A stretch of DNA of 64,000 bases from Anaerolineales bacterium. Lineage in GTDB: Bacteria; Chloroflexota; Anaerolineae; Aggregatilineales; UBA2796. Below are positions 27,485-36,556 of the stretch, in pieces (the first letter of the stretch is position 1; each line of letters starts with the position of its first letter). Location of the stretch: NCBI GenBank assembly GCA_015075625.1, contig JABTTZ010000001.1, positions 1 through 64,000 of the forward strand. Reading direction: 5' to 3'. Below the pieces are notes generated by a model. That model was not told the DNA's origin and ran no database searches. It worked only from the letters and a program-made list of their open reading frames with translations. A program made the position numbers and the translations under genes.

Positions 27485-27535
27485 TGTGGATTACGATAGG
27501 CTGTGGGGAGCAAGGGATAGAATACCGCTGCTTAT

Positions 27536-27583
27536 ACGTCTTGTAAGATGTTTGATTATAGCGCAGCCAGTGAGGATACTGCA
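27536..27583 (+). ncRNA. Leader element copy 1 (hairpin plus 17-mer)
   Basis: ACGTCT-TGTA-AGATGT forms a 6-bp hairpin (27536-27551). After 15 bases comes CCAGTGAGGATACTGCA (27567-27583). The same hairpin position, the same 15-base gap and a 16/17 match of the 17-mer occur at 28117-28164 with different stem bases. This copy overlaps the first codons of the gene at 27548. Confidence 0.45.
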
Positions 27584-27964
27584 ATAAAGCCGCGTATTTA
27601 CTCCCTGCTTGTTTGTTCCCAAGTGATCCGCGATGATCTCACGGGGGGCTGGCAGTTGAATCCCGTCAGCCATTTGGCGGTGGGCGGGATTCCTATTGCC
27701 CTTGATCTGATCGTTGTGGCGAATGTCATGGCGCCGCCCGGTATGTATGAATTGGCGTTTGGCGTCCGGCACGACGAGGATTACACCTCGCTGCCGCTTA
27801 CCAAGCCGACATCGGTTGAGATCATGCCCGAAAAGAACCTTGAATTCATGGCGCGGGTCTCCGTGACGCTGAGCAAAGATGGGCTGTACGTCTTCAGCGC
27901 CGACCTCATCAACTATGACAACGCGGTTGCCCCTATTCGGATCACCATGCGCGATGGCGGATGA
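27548..27964 (+). CDS. Small beta-rich protein of unknown function, DUF6941-like
   Basis: The 138-residue product has no signal peptide or membrane segment. It is predicted mostly beta: RIYSLLVCSQVIRDDLTGGW, then IPIALDLIVVANV, YELAFGVRHDE, FMARVSVTLSKDGLYVF and ADLINYDNAVAPIRITM. The order resembles small beta-sandwich proteins grouped as DUF6941, found in many bacteria and of unknown role. It has a strong promoter of its own at 27457. No clear ribosome-binding site precedes the ATG; the leader hairpin covers that position, so its translation may be structure-controlled. The next gene has a copy of the same promoter-leader unit. Confidence 0.65.
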   Translation: MFDYSAASEDTAIKPRIYSLLVCSQVIRDDLTGGWQLNPVSHLAVGGIPIALDLIVVANVMAPPGMYELAFGVRHDEDYTSLPLTKPTSVEIMPEKNLEFMARVSVTLSKDGLYVFSADLINYDNAVAPIRITMRDGG

Positions 27965-28040
27965 TCCTCGAAAAACATCAGCCTGTCGCCAAAAATCAAG
28001 AAACCTACAGCATTTTTCAAGGAGATTGACCACTTAGTGG

Positions 28041-28068
28041 TTGACAGCCCGGCTTATCACGATATACT
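28041..28068 (+). promoter_or_regulatory. Consensus promoter 2 of a matched pair
   Basis: TTGACA (28041-28046), 16 bases, TATACT (28063-28068). TTCAAGGAGAT is 14 bases upstream, as at promoter 1. Confidence 0.75.
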
Positions 28069-28116
28069 CACCGATGAGCAGGCGGTGGTGATCAAGGGCA
28101 AACGAACGACGCCCGT

Positions 28117-28164
28117 CCTTCTGGTAAGAAGGCTGGTTGTAGTCCAACCAGTGAGGGTACTGCA
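28117..28164 (+). ncRNA. Leader element copy 2 (hairpin plus 17-mer)
   Basis: CCTTCT-GGTA-AGAAGG (28117-28132) forms a perfect 6-bp hairpin. After 15 bases comes CCAGTGAGGGTACTGCA (28148-28164). CTGGTT and AACCAG just before the 17-mer can also pair. It is noncoding here; the gene start is at 28199. Confidence 0.45.
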
Positions 28165-28198
28165 CACACTATCCCCAAAAGATCAACCCATTGTGCCT

Positions 28199-29989
28199 AT
28201 GAGAACCCGCCTGATCACCCTTGCCTGTCTGCTGGCTCTTTGTGTTTCCACCTGTATTTCTGTCTTTCCTTCCCACGCCCAATCAGACGGTACGGATCGA
28301 AAAAATTACCGCAGCGCGGCGCTTGGCGTCGCCTTTGATTATCCGGTGGAATGGGAGGTGCGCGAAACACCGCAAACGGGGACAGTCATTGCCGCCTCAC
28401 CTGCCGACCTCACCGCCATTGCCAGTGGCATAACCCCTGTCGGGTTGATCTTCACCCTCACAATGACGACGATGCGCCAAATTGGGGCGGGGACTCCGGC
28501 TGATTTTTATGCCGTGCTTGGGCGGATGGGTGCGGCGGGGACGGCAGGGGAGACAGAAATCAATCAGGCGCGGGGGGTCCTTGCCGATACGCAAAACTCA
28601 ACGACAGGCATTGCCGGACGGGTGCTGATCCTTTCGGTGGGGCAGCGTCGTGTTGCCCTTGTGCGGGGGTTTTCTACGCCCCTCAACTGGACAGAAGGCA
28701 CAGCCAGCGCTTTTGATGCGATCACGGCGACGCTCACCTTCTTCACCCCTGACGGGAAAGACCTAGACCGCATTGGGACGCCCCTTTGGAATTTAGAGCC
28801 GCCCAACCTCACCCGCCTGACGGATGTCAGCCTCTCGGCAAACGGGGGGACGATTTTCGTCTCCGACGCCGAAAAGGGGATTTGGACTCTGAATCCAGCC
28901 GGAGAGACGCTTAGTATTGACCGTCCCTCGGCAATCAGCACCTTTGGTGGGTTTGCCGTTCTTGCCAACAATACGCGCTATGTGGCTGACCCCACCTCGC
29001 ATACTATTTGGCGGATTCGGGGGAACGATGTTCAGCGGCTTGCCGGCGGGCGGGAAGGCACACAGCGCGGCGCCTTTGGCGCGGGGCATCCACGCCTCAT
29101 CGCCTTTCCCGAAGAATTGATCTACGCTCTTGATGAGACGGAAAACGGCGTTCGCATTCAGATTTTCAACCGCACCGGACAGGCGCTTACCGCATGGGAG
29201 TTGGATCGCATTTTGGGCTACCGCATTGACGCCCCAATTATGACGGCGGATAGCGGCGGTTATGCATATATTGTGGGGCGCAACACAAATGGCATTGCCA
29301 TTCTCAACCCGAATGGGAGCATCCTCCGCCAGAACATTGCGGCGGCGGCGCTGGCGGGGGTAGAGGTGACAGCGATCACCGTAGATCGCTTCGTCAATTT
29401 TTACGTTGCCACCCGTGATCAGGGCGTATTCCGTTTGAATAGTGATGGGCTGCTGCAAGGGGTGATCGGTGAACCCTATGATGGGGCGTCACCGCCTAAA
29501 TTGGGGCAGTTGGCAAAGCCCGTCGCCCTTGTCTTGGCGGGGGATAGCGCCTTGCTCTACGTCGTTGATGCCGAACCCTACCCCCAAGTGGTGTCCTTCT
29601 CTCTGAATGGGGATCGGGCGCTTGATTTGAAATCGGGAACACGTGAGGGCGGGGCAATCGCCCCCGGAGCGCGGGTCTTAGGGGCAATCACGCCGTCCGC
29701 GTTCGTTTGGGAATACCATTTTGAGGGGCAGCGATGACAGATCATCACCATTACGATGAGCGCCCTCGACAGCACGCTTGATCCCTACCTTGCCTTGTTG
29801 AATTTTGAGGGAAAGCCCCTCTTTGGCATTGACGACACCCGCGCCGCCGATTTGGGGCGCTTTGACGCCCGTATCGCTGAATACCGCCTCCCCTATACGG
29901 GATCGTATCGCATCCAAGCGACGCGCTTCGGACGAGAGGCAGCCACCAGTCGGGGCGAATTCGAGTTAACCTTTGAGGTAGCAAAGTAG
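28199..29989 (+). CDS. Secreted NHL-like propeller plus PPC domain, interrupted by an in-frame TGA
   Basis: The ATG at 28199 gives a signal peptide (RLITLACLLALCVSTCISVF). An N-terminal domain (about 35-180) is followed by an NHL/SMP-30-like propeller (about 190-475; VSLSANGGTIFVSDAEKG, GDSALLYVVDAEPYPQVVSF). The frame meets TGA at 29735-29737 straight after FEGQR. It then continues without a shift through QIITITMSALDSTLDPYLAL to a stop at 29989. That continuation is the expected remainder of a pre-peptidase C-terminal (PPC) domain, whose usual sequence here is EGQxGQ. A single GGA-to-TGA change would explain it. Either the gene is recently inactivated, the base is an error, or the TGA is read through. 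It has its own promoter and leader. Confidence 0.8.
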
Positions 29990-30012
29990 GCGGGGCGGCG
30001 TCCGTCCTTGCT

Positions 30013-31491
30013 TTAAGCCGAAAGAAGGCGTAGAACCGTCCCTTTAAGGCGTTGGCTAGAGCAGCCATCAAAGTAGGAGTCGTCCTGACTGTAGGGAGCA
30101 AGCGTCTCTTTGATGTGGGCGAAATAATCCCTATCATGCAGCAAGCGCTCTACCTCTGCCTGAAGGTCGGGCGCGGTAAAGGTGCGGATCAACTCTGGTT
30201 GGCTGCCCCAATAATAATTTGCCCACCGTTCGATCTGGGGGGGCAGTAGGGTATCGTACATGCTCATCATAACGACGGGAATCGCACAGCGCAGCGCCCA
30301 TTGAAGGGTGTTCGTATACCAGGAGACAAAGAGTTTCCCCTCAGGGATGGCTTCCAACAGCGGGCGTTCCTCAATAGGGATGGATAGCTCTGCACAGAGC
30401 GCCCGATACCATGCTTGCCCATGAGAGGGGTGTAAACAGGCTCGCACCTCGGCAGAAGTTTCCTTCAGGGCAAGCCCCACCTCAGTCAAGATGCGGCGAT
30501 GCTCATCCCATGTAAGGGCATAGCCATGTTCGGGAAGGGGCGGAACATACCATAACAAGAGAGGACGCCCATCACTGCGGGCAGTTGAGAGGGGCTGCTC
30601 TTTCAGCGCCTCAAAGAGACGATCATCCGTCCGTTCGCCGGTGACGATCAAGCGTTCGCGGGGGACACCATACCCTTCATAACGCGCTTGATCACGCGGG
30701 GAAGGGAGCAGCAGGTAATTCGCTTTGCCACCGCCCATATACCAGGGGCTGCGCGGCTGAATGCCAAACCCCCACTGCACCCAAATGTCCAGCGGGTGAG
30801 TCCGAAAAATAGGGCGCGTCTCAAAACGTTTTACCGTGTGAGGGAAGATAAGCGCGGTGAATTCCTGAAAAAGGCGAGAATGATGCGTATAGCGCGGGCG
30901 GTTGATCGCCATTTCAAGTTTTCCTTCTTGATAGCTGTTGGCGGTGGCACGCGGAGGGATGATCATTGGGACGCCCTGACGATGTAGTTCAGTCGTGAAA
31001 TAGATATCCCCATCCTGATCGCTGTTGAGGAATGCCCCGCGTGGTTTGAACAAGGAAACCACCTCGCGATAGAGATGTAATTTTTGGCGGGTGTTCTGAA
31101 TGAGCCACTGGAACAAAGTAACCGGAGCAATAAGCTGCCGCCCAACGCCGCGCACCCGCCTGTAGAGAGAGCGCCCGCCTGTCGTGTTGGCGGGGGCTTC
31201 CCCGGTGTTTTCTGGTTGTTTCTCGGCGGATGCGACGTTTGATGCATCGCCTACCCCTAAAAACCGCCATAGGTGAAGGGCGGGGTACACCTCTATGAGA
31301 CATTCGCGCCACTCCGTTTCGGTTTCGTAAAGGAAAACGGGCAGAAAGCGCTCGGCAAGCGCTTCGGCAAGGAAGATCATATCCGGCATATTCAGCCGAA
31401 AGCGCGGCTGAAAAAAGACGACAGGCTGTGTAAGCGTGCCACAGAAGGCACGCGCTTGAGCAAAGTTGGTGATGATGGGAGCGTTGGTCAC
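30013..31491 (-). CDS. GT-B-like glycan protein, unknown specificity
   Basis: The 492-residue product lacks a signal peptide. VVFFQPRFRLNMPDMIFLAE at the N-terminus and, in the C-terminal half, RPLLLWYVPPLPEHGY, VRACLHPSHGQAWY and GKLFVSWYTNTLQWALRCAIPVV follow the pattern of GT-B glycosyl- or phosphoglycosyltransferases and UDP-sugar epimerase-like folds. The nucleotide-sugar site would be near HPSHGQ and the SWYTNTL loop. A Gly/Thr-rich stretch at about 90-110 looks unstructured. It is convergent with the PPC gene and stands alone. I infer a role in surface glycan synthesis like the genes at 18-22 kb; the donor and product are unknown. Confidence 0.6.
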   Translation of the reverse strand: MTNAPIITNFAQARAFCGTLTQPVVFFQPRFRLNMPDMIFLAEALAERFLPVFLYETETEWRECLIEVYPALHLWRFLGVGDASNVASAEKQPENTGEAPANTTGGRSLYRRVRGVGRQLIAPVTLFQWLIQNTRQKLHLYREVVSLFKPRGAFLNSDQDGDIYFTTELHRQGVPMIIPPRATANSYQEGKLEMAINRPRYTHHSRLFQEFTALIFPHTVKRFETRPIFRTHPLDIWVQWGFGIQPRSPWYMGGGKANYLLLPSPRDQARYEGYGVPRERLIVTGERTDDRLFEALKEQPLSTARSDGRPLLLWYVPPLPEHGYALTWDEHRRILTEVGLALKETSAEVRACLHPSHGQAWYRALCAELSIPIEERPLLEAIPEGKLFVSWYTNTLQWALRCAIPVVMMSMYDTLLPPQIERWANYYWGSQPELIRTFTAPDLQAEVERLLHDRDYFAHIKETLAPYSQDDSYFDGCSSQRLKGTVLRLLSA

Positions 31492-31533
31492 AGGTGAGTT
31501 CTTCTGGTGATCGATGATTATGGATAGAGCTTA

Positions 31534-31562
31534 CCCCTTTTTGCCTCTGTGCGAAAAAGGGG
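31534..31562. terminator. Hairpin terminator candidate
   Basis: CCCCTTTTT and AAAAAGGGG form a perfect 9-bp stem with an 11-base loop. It lies after the stop of the lipoprotein gene (minus strand) and before the GT-B-like gene, so it probably ends lipoprotein transcription. Confidence 0.55.
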
Positions 31563-31599
31563 ATATGCCCATGAGAAGGGATGCTTGGGGAGGTATTCG

Positions 31600-32112
31600 T
31601 TAAGGCATTCTGGCAACAACGAGGGCAGCCGCCAGTTGAAGGCGCGTTAAATCGCCCCGAAACGATGCGGCGCTGCTGTATATCTGCGCATACAACGTCC
31701 CTTTCCGAATGTAGAGAGCGAGGGTTGTTCCCGCATCATAGAAAGCATCTTCCCCCAAGCCGGCTATCGGCGTTGGCTTGATGTAGGACGGGCTTTTGAG
31801 CGCCTCGAACATATCGGTGTTTCCCTGTTTGGCAACGCCCAGATAGACCGTCAGAATGGTGTTCCCATTGGTATCATTGTAAATACATTCAGACTCAAAC
31901 CGCCCCACACTGGATGTCCCATCGACAGGTGTGTTGTCAAAGATTTCACGGACTTCCTCTTTGATGATCAAGAGGCAAGGATCAGGCAAGTTTTGCGATG
32001 ATTCGGGGGAAGGGTTGCCTGGCGGGTTGGTCGGCGCTGGCTGTGAACTGCCACAGGCGGCGAGAAAGACCATGACCATGATCAGTGAAAGGGAAATCAC
32101 AACCTTACGCAT
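31600..32112 (-). CDS. Lipoprotein of unknown function
   Basis: The ATG at 32112 is chosen because GAGGTG lies 5 bases upstream. The 170-residue product has a lipoprotein signal peptide (VVISLSLIMVMVFLAAC; lipobox LAAC) followed by a Ser/Pro/Asn-rich spacer of about 30 residues. The folded part (about 45-170) has two Cys (in PCLLI and ECIY) that could form a disulfide. It contains alternating strands such as TILTVYLGVAK and TTLALYIRKGTLY. This is reminiscent of small DUF3558-like extracytoplasmic domains but I am not sure of the family. It is anchored outside the membrane by the lipid. Confidence 0.75.
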   Translation of the reverse strand: MRKVVISLSLIMVMVFLAACGSSQPAPTNPPGNPSPESSQNLPDPCLLIIKEEVREIFDNTPVDGTSSVGRFESECIYNDTNGNTILTVYLGVAKQGNTDMFEALKSPSYIKPTPIAGLGEDAFYDAGTTLALYIRKGTLYAQIYSSAASFRGDLTRLQLAAALVVARMP

Positions 32113-32159
32113 GGCACACCTCGTAAACATGAAAAACGCAATGCGCTTCTAGGATAGTC

Positions 32160-33215
32160 TCAATTGAGGAGTTCCGCTACCGCACAGTTGGTGCAGTGAA
32201 GGCTTTTCACCGGAATGCCGCTGACGAGATCAGCCAACCAATCGCGGAAGGGAATCCCTGCCGTTTGATAGGTGTAAAACTCAGGGCGGGTCAGAATGGT
32301 ATGCCCGCTGCCGCCATTGATGAAGGCGCGGAAGTTTGGCACGCTTTGCTGAAGATCGTTCAACATTTGCTGCATTGCCTCTTGCCAGCCGCTTTCACCC
32401 GTCAGCGCCAAGAAAAAGGACTGCACCCCGTCATTTACGGTGGTGAATTGGGCAAACGTAACGGCTGGAAAACGCGCCGCCACTGCTTTGTAAAGGATAT
32501 TTACCGTTTGGTCGGAAGGGGGTGTGTTCTCTAGCTCTGGCAGCCATTCGTGCAGCACCTCCACCGTCCCCCACACATCAAACCCCGTCCAACCCACCGC
32601 CACGACACCCACACCCGAATCACCAAGGTGGTAGGCTGGCACGCCATCATAGTGTTCTAAGATACCTTTGGCGTGAACAATTGCCCCCAAACTGCCCGCA
32701 CTGCCGCCCGCAATGAACACCCGTGATGGGGTGGGGAAGCGTTCATAAATTTGGGCGAGGGCGGTTTGGGCGTTGACAAACCCCCGATGATGAATGGTGA
32801 TCCTCGATGACCCCTGCTCATAGGTATGATCACTGTTCCCGATGTGCAGATCGCCTGTGCAGTAGCTCAGCAAGATGATCTGATCCCCCTGAAAGGGGTT
32901 TTCGGGGCGATCTGTGAACATGCCATCCCGATAGCGATCTGGGAGGTCGGCGGGGACGTTTGGGCGGTACATGCCACTCTCGGTAGCGCACATTCCCTCA
33001 TCCCAACAAGCGCCCCCACCAGCAAAGAAAATGACGAGGTTATCGTTTGTGCCGGGGCGGTAAAAATAGCTGTAGGACGAGCCATCGGCGCAGATGGTTT
33101 CTCCGCCGGGGGTGATCCGCTGCCATGGCGGGGGTGTTGATGGTTGAGCAGTGGTAAGGGCGGCGGGGAAGGTAAGAACAACTAGGATGAACAAAACGAT
33201 CCATCGTTTAGCCAT
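32160..33215 (-). CDS. Secreted pectin-acetylesterase-family hydrolase
   Basis: The 351-residue product has a signal peptide (about 1-23, WIVLFILVVLTFPAALT). LVIFFAGGGACWDEGMCAT forms the oxyanion-type region. VFIAGGSAGSLGAIVHA holds the nucleophile Ser in GGSAGS, characteristic of the pectin acetylesterase/Notum alpha-beta hydrolase family. Two Cys close to the C-terminus (CTNC) resemble disulfides in the family. An Asp and a His for the triad are plausible near HLGDSGVG and GGSGHTI. The family removes acetyl or acyl groups from polysaccharides or proteins; the substrate here is unknown. It may act with the TPR/STAND neighbour only by chance of position, because about 360 bases separate them. 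Confidence 0.85.
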   Translation of the reverse strand: MAKRWIVLFILVVLTFPAALTTAQPSTPPPWQRITPGGETICADGSSYSYFYRPGTNDNLVIFFAGGGACWDEGMCATESGMYRPNVPADLPDRYRDGMFTDRPENPFQGDQIILLSYCTGDLHIGNSDHTYEQGSSRITIHHRGFVNAQTALAQIYERFPTPSRVFIAGGSAGSLGAIVHAKGILEHYDGVPAYHLGDSGVGVVAVGWTGFDVWGTVEVLHEWLPELENTPPSDQTVNILYKAVAARFPAVTFAQFTTVNDGVQSFFLALTGESGWQEAMQQMLNDLQQSVPNFRAFINGGSGHTILTRPEFYTYQTAGIPFRDWLADLVSGIPVKSLHCTNCAVAELLN

Positions 33216-33573
33216 AAGGTCTCGTATCTCTCAGGTTAGGCGGCTGAACATGGTGATCTCATCGATGAATCTACGAGGACAGTCCCTATCATAATAGCCT
33301 ACGCCGCAAGGATTCACCAAGCCCCCTTGTTTGGCGAAAGGAACAAGACTGGATAGCAAAGCGTGGGGTTACAATGCCAGCGCTAAGGCTGATCACCCCG
33401 TTGGGGCTTAAACGGGGTACAGATTCCCTCCCCACATTCGCCAGATTGGGTTGTATGAGAGGTTTACCCTTCAGAATCTCGATTTACCCTTTGCCCGTGT
33501 GTGGAAGCACACACCGAAAGCGGCTCGTCATCCCCCTTGTTGAGGAGGGGAAAGGGCTGTCGTTGACCCTCTG
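33216..33573. other. Intergenic region with one family-B palindrome
   Basis: There is no gene in these 358 bases. Around 33376-33420 a GCGCTAAGGCTG stretch and CCCCGTTGGGG hairpin resemble the intergenic repeats near 44.5 and 46.4 kb. The rest shows nothing I can name. Confidence 0.5.
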
Positions 33574-36258
33574 CTATCCCACATACGCCTTTGCCGCGAA
33601 CTCGCGGTTTGTGGTGGCTTGGGGGAGCGCTGTCCCCGCCGCCGCAATGCGCTTTATCCGGGTTTCTGCCCGCTCCAATAAGCCTTTTGCCAATGTGTCT
33701 CGATCATTTGCTTCAACGGCTTCTTTCAGAAATTCCGCTGCTTGGGAAAGCGTTTGTACATCATCCAAAAGCAAGCGCCCCAATTCCCGCGCATATTCGC
33801 CCAAGCGCAGCTTGACCGTCGGATTCTGCTCATAAACAAGGTGGATGGCGCGGCTGTAATTGGCAACCGCTTCAGAGCGATCATTTTGGAAATAACGCAC
33901 CCGCGCCAACCCCACTAAATTCACCGATTCGTTGTGGGTATCGCCTTGCTCGCGGTTGAGGAAAAGCGCCCGCTCATAGTAACTTTGCGCTTGCGTCCAC
34001 GCCCGCAGCGCCTCGTGGTTGGCGGCAATTTGTCCGGTATAAAAGGCTTCGTCGTTCTCCAGCCCTTCGCGGTGGAAGATGGTCAATGCCTGCTCCAACA
34101 TCAGAATCGCTTCCTGATGTTTCTTGGCATCCTGATACGCCATTCCTAAGCGGGCAAGCCCTTGCCCAATCGAATCCCACTGTTCGGTGGCACGCAGCTG
34201 CTCTACGACATTCGTATACACTTGTATCTCATCGCCGCCCGTCGCTGCCTTCGCCATCCCTTGCATCATGATCAGCCGTGCAGTGCGGGGTTTATCGCCC
34301 GCTTTCCGCGCCGCCGCAATGCCCCGCGTGGCATAGTCGTCCATCTTTTTGTAATCGCGGAAACGGCACAGCGAGGCAAGCTGTTCAAGGGCATCTGCCT
34401 CCCCCGCCGCGTCCTTTAATTGTTCATAGTGGCTGAGGGCATCGGCATAATAGTTTGTGGCGTCAGCGTCATTTTCCATCTCCAAGCGGGCGAATGCTCC
34501 TAGCCGCATGAGGACGGCTGCCTCGCGTGCGGGGTCGTTCGCGGCTGCTGCCAGCGCCTCCTGAAGGCTGTCCAGAGTGACCTCCTCAACGGGGGGAGGG
34601 CTGTCCTCTTGGGCGGGCGCTTCCCCAAGTGGGGCAAGGGTGAGCGGCTCGGTGTCCACTTCATCAAGGGTGAGCGGGAGCGGGTCGCGCTCGGCATGTG
34701 CCGGCACAAAATCGGCAGGCGTTGGGGGAAGGTCGGGAAGGGCTTGATCGCCAGCAAGGGTGGGGGCGAGATCAAGCGGAGGGGGAAGTTTTTGGATCGG
34801 CTGTGTTTCGACCTTTGGCGTTGGCGTCTTGATTCCGGTATTGAACAGATTCAGGGGCAGGGGGGGCGTCGCTTGGCTATCGTCGGGGGAGGGTTCCGGT
34901 TCAAGGAAATGGGGTTGTTTGGGGGCAGGGGGGAGGGCGGTTTGGGGCATTTCTGTGGGCGAGGTAGGCACAGGCAAGGGGATTGGGGTGGGCGTTGTCG
35001 GCTGGATGAGCGCGACAAGCTGTTTGAGCTGATCGATTTCGGGACGGAAACCACGCACACTAAGGAAATTCCCGGCCTTCACCTCCAGCGCGACAATGAG
35101 GTGTCCGAGGGCGTCGTGATCGCTTTTGTCGGTAAAAACCGCCCCCGCCCCCAAGATATTGGGGAGTTCCACAACCAGCGCATCATGATCGGAAGGCGAC
35201 TCCTTCGCGTGGCGGTCAACATACCCCGCCATGACCTGCAACATCCGCCCTTCTAGCCCTTCCAGACGCCCATAACCGCGCAACATTCCCTGAAAATAGC
35301 GGGCGACAGATTCGTGAATGGTGAAATAAGGTTGGCGATAGAGCGTGCTTTCGCGCAGCAGCCCACGCCCGACCAAAAGCCGCAAGAGGGAAAGGGTTTG
35401 TTCGGGGACGATTTTGGTCAGCCCAGAGACAACCTCCACCCCGGCGCCGCCCGCAAAGGTGATCGACATAGCCATGATCACCCCTTGTGCCGGCGCGGGA
35501 AGGCGCTTGAAGATCATCCCTAAAATCGTCCCCAGGGTGTCCTCGCCAGTGGTGGTGGGAAGGCTGGCGACAATCTCGCCCGGGGAGAGCTTCTCCGCAG
35601 CGGCATAGCGCCCGAACAGTTCTAGGGTGAGCGGCACACCACCGATGATCTTTCCCAACCCAAAGAGATCGTCATTGGGGTCGGCGGCGGGGCTGCCCGC
35701 ATAATGGCGGAACATATCGACGCGCTCTGTTTGGCTAAGGGGGGCGAGGTGGGCGCTTGTCCAGCGTGAATCCTCGCTTGGGGGGGAATCGTAGGTGATC
35801 AAGACGGGGACTTCAGCGGCACAGGCTTGGATAAACTCATAGGCGGCGTCGAGATCGACAATGCCATCAAGGACGATCAACGGGCGGCTTTGCATCAGCC
35901 GCGCCCGCGCTTGGGAGGCACGGACGGTACTTCCGCCTGCATAGGGGGCATAGGTATCAACCCCGAAGGCACGCCCCACCCGCGCTACCAGTGTCCGAGC
36001 GTCATCTTCCAACACGTCCAGCCAGAGGACGCCGCCCCGCTTGGAGGCAATATAGCCCGTTGCCAAGACCGCTGCCAGCGCCGTCTTGCCCATCCCTGCC
36101 CCACCCGCGATGAGGAAGGCGCCGCCAGCTTTCAGCGCCGGGTAGAGGGCAGCGGCAACTTTATCTCGTCCAATCAGTTTTGTCGGGGGTAGGACAGGCA
36201 GCGCCCGAATATCGTGAACGGGCGCCTGATGTGGCGTGAAGGGACGGTTCGACTCCAT
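33574..36258 (-). CDS. STAND NTPase with C-terminal TPR repeats
   Basis: The ATG at 36258 has GAGGTG about 6 bases upstream; an earlier in-frame start at 36303 has none. The 894-residue product begins with an NB-ARC-like ATPase. Walker A GGAGMGKT is at 52-59 and the Walker B region is RPLIVLDGIVDLD. A winged-helix region follows to about 330. A Pro-rich segment (about 425-570) separates it from about seven TPR-like helical repeats (about 585-860; ALSHYEQLKDAAGEADALEQ, AQSYYERALFLNREQGDTHN). STAND proteins are ATP-driven switches that oligomerise when the repeat domain senses a ligand. No effector domain such as a nuclease or TIR is visible, so it may regulate by binding. Confidence 0.88.
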   Translation of the reverse strand: MESNRPFTPHQAPVHDIRALPVLPPTKLIGRDKVAAALYPALKAGGAFLIAGGAGMGKTALAAVLATGYIASKRGGVLWLDVLEDDARTLVARVGRAFGVDTYAPYAGGSTVRASQARARLMQSRPLIVLDGIVDLDAAYEFIQACAAEVPVLITYDSPPSEDSRWTSAHLAPLSQTERVDMFRHYAGSPAADPNDDLFGLGKIIGGVPLTLELFGRYAAAEKLSPGEIVASLPTTTGEDTLGTILGMIFKRLPAPAQGVIMAMSITFAGGAGVEVVSGLTKIVPEQTLSLLRLLVGRGLLRESTLYRQPYFTIHESVARYFQGMLRGYGRLEGLEGRMLQVMAGYVDRHAKESPSDHDALVVELPNILGAGAVFTDKSDHDALGHLIVALEVKAGNFLSVRGFRPEIDQLKQLVALIQPTTPTPIPLPVPTSPTEMPQTALPPAPKQPHFLEPEPSPDDSQATPPLPLNLFNTGIKTPTPKVETQPIQKLPPPLDLAPTLAGDQALPDLPPTPADFVPAHAERDPLPLTLDEVDTEPLTLAPLGEAPAQEDSPPPVEEVTLDSLQEALAAAANDPAREAAVLMRLGAFARLEMENDADATNYYADALSHYEQLKDAAGEADALEQLASLCRFRDYKKMDDYATRGIAAARKAGDKPRTARLIMMQGMAKAATGGDEIQVYTNVVEQLRATEQWDSIGQGLARLGMAYQDAKKHQEAILMLEQALTIFHREGLENDEAFYTGQIAANHEALRAWTQAQSYYERALFLNREQGDTHNESVNLVGLARVRYFQNDRSEAVANYSRAIHLVYEQNPTVKLRLGEYARELGRLLLDDVQTLSQAAEFLKEAVEANDRDTLAKGLLERAETRIKRIAAAGTALPQATTNREFAAKAYVG

Positions 36259-36327
36259 CGGTACACCTCGTTTGGATGCCAGCGTGACTGACAGATCACT
36301 CAATCACTCATTGTATCAATTAGCGTG

Positions 36328-36555
36328 TCAACGCTTGTCAGCCCGATTCAATTGGCGGGCGGCGGCTTTTCCCGCCCGTAGGGATTCATCGATGCTCTCG
36401 CCGTCGATCTGGCGGCGAAGGTGAGTGGCGGCATCTTGCGTTTGTTCGGCAAGCAAGGCGCGGCTTTCGCGCCCGCTGCGGGGAGCGCGGATGAAGCCAA
36501 TCACCGCGCCGATGACTGCCCCTATGACCGCCCCGCGCCAAAAAAAACGCCCCAT
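36328..36555 (-). CDS. Small YtxH-like membrane protein
   Basis: The ATG at 36555 directly follows the stop of the preceding gene (36557). The 75-residue product has one Gly/Ala-rich membrane segment (RGAVIGAVIGAVIGFIRA). It then has RSGRESR and an amphipathic, charged helix. That is the usual plan of YtxH-family proteins, small envelope or stress-associated proteins of unclear role. It forms a group with the two membrane proteins upstream. Confidence 0.65.
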   Translation of the reverse strand: MGRFFWRGAVIGAVIGAVIGFIRAPRSGRESRALLAEQTQDAATHLRRQIDGESIDESLRAGKAAARQLNRADKR

Positions 36556-36556
36556 C

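Noticed and set aside
28037-28198. Longer N-terminus for the propeller-PPC gene
   Set aside because: It would include the promoter and leader element and hide the signal peptide that starts at 28199.
34609-35256. 215-codon plus-strand frame within the STAND gene
   Set aside because: Gly/Arg-rich shadow of the Pro-rich linker; no family features.
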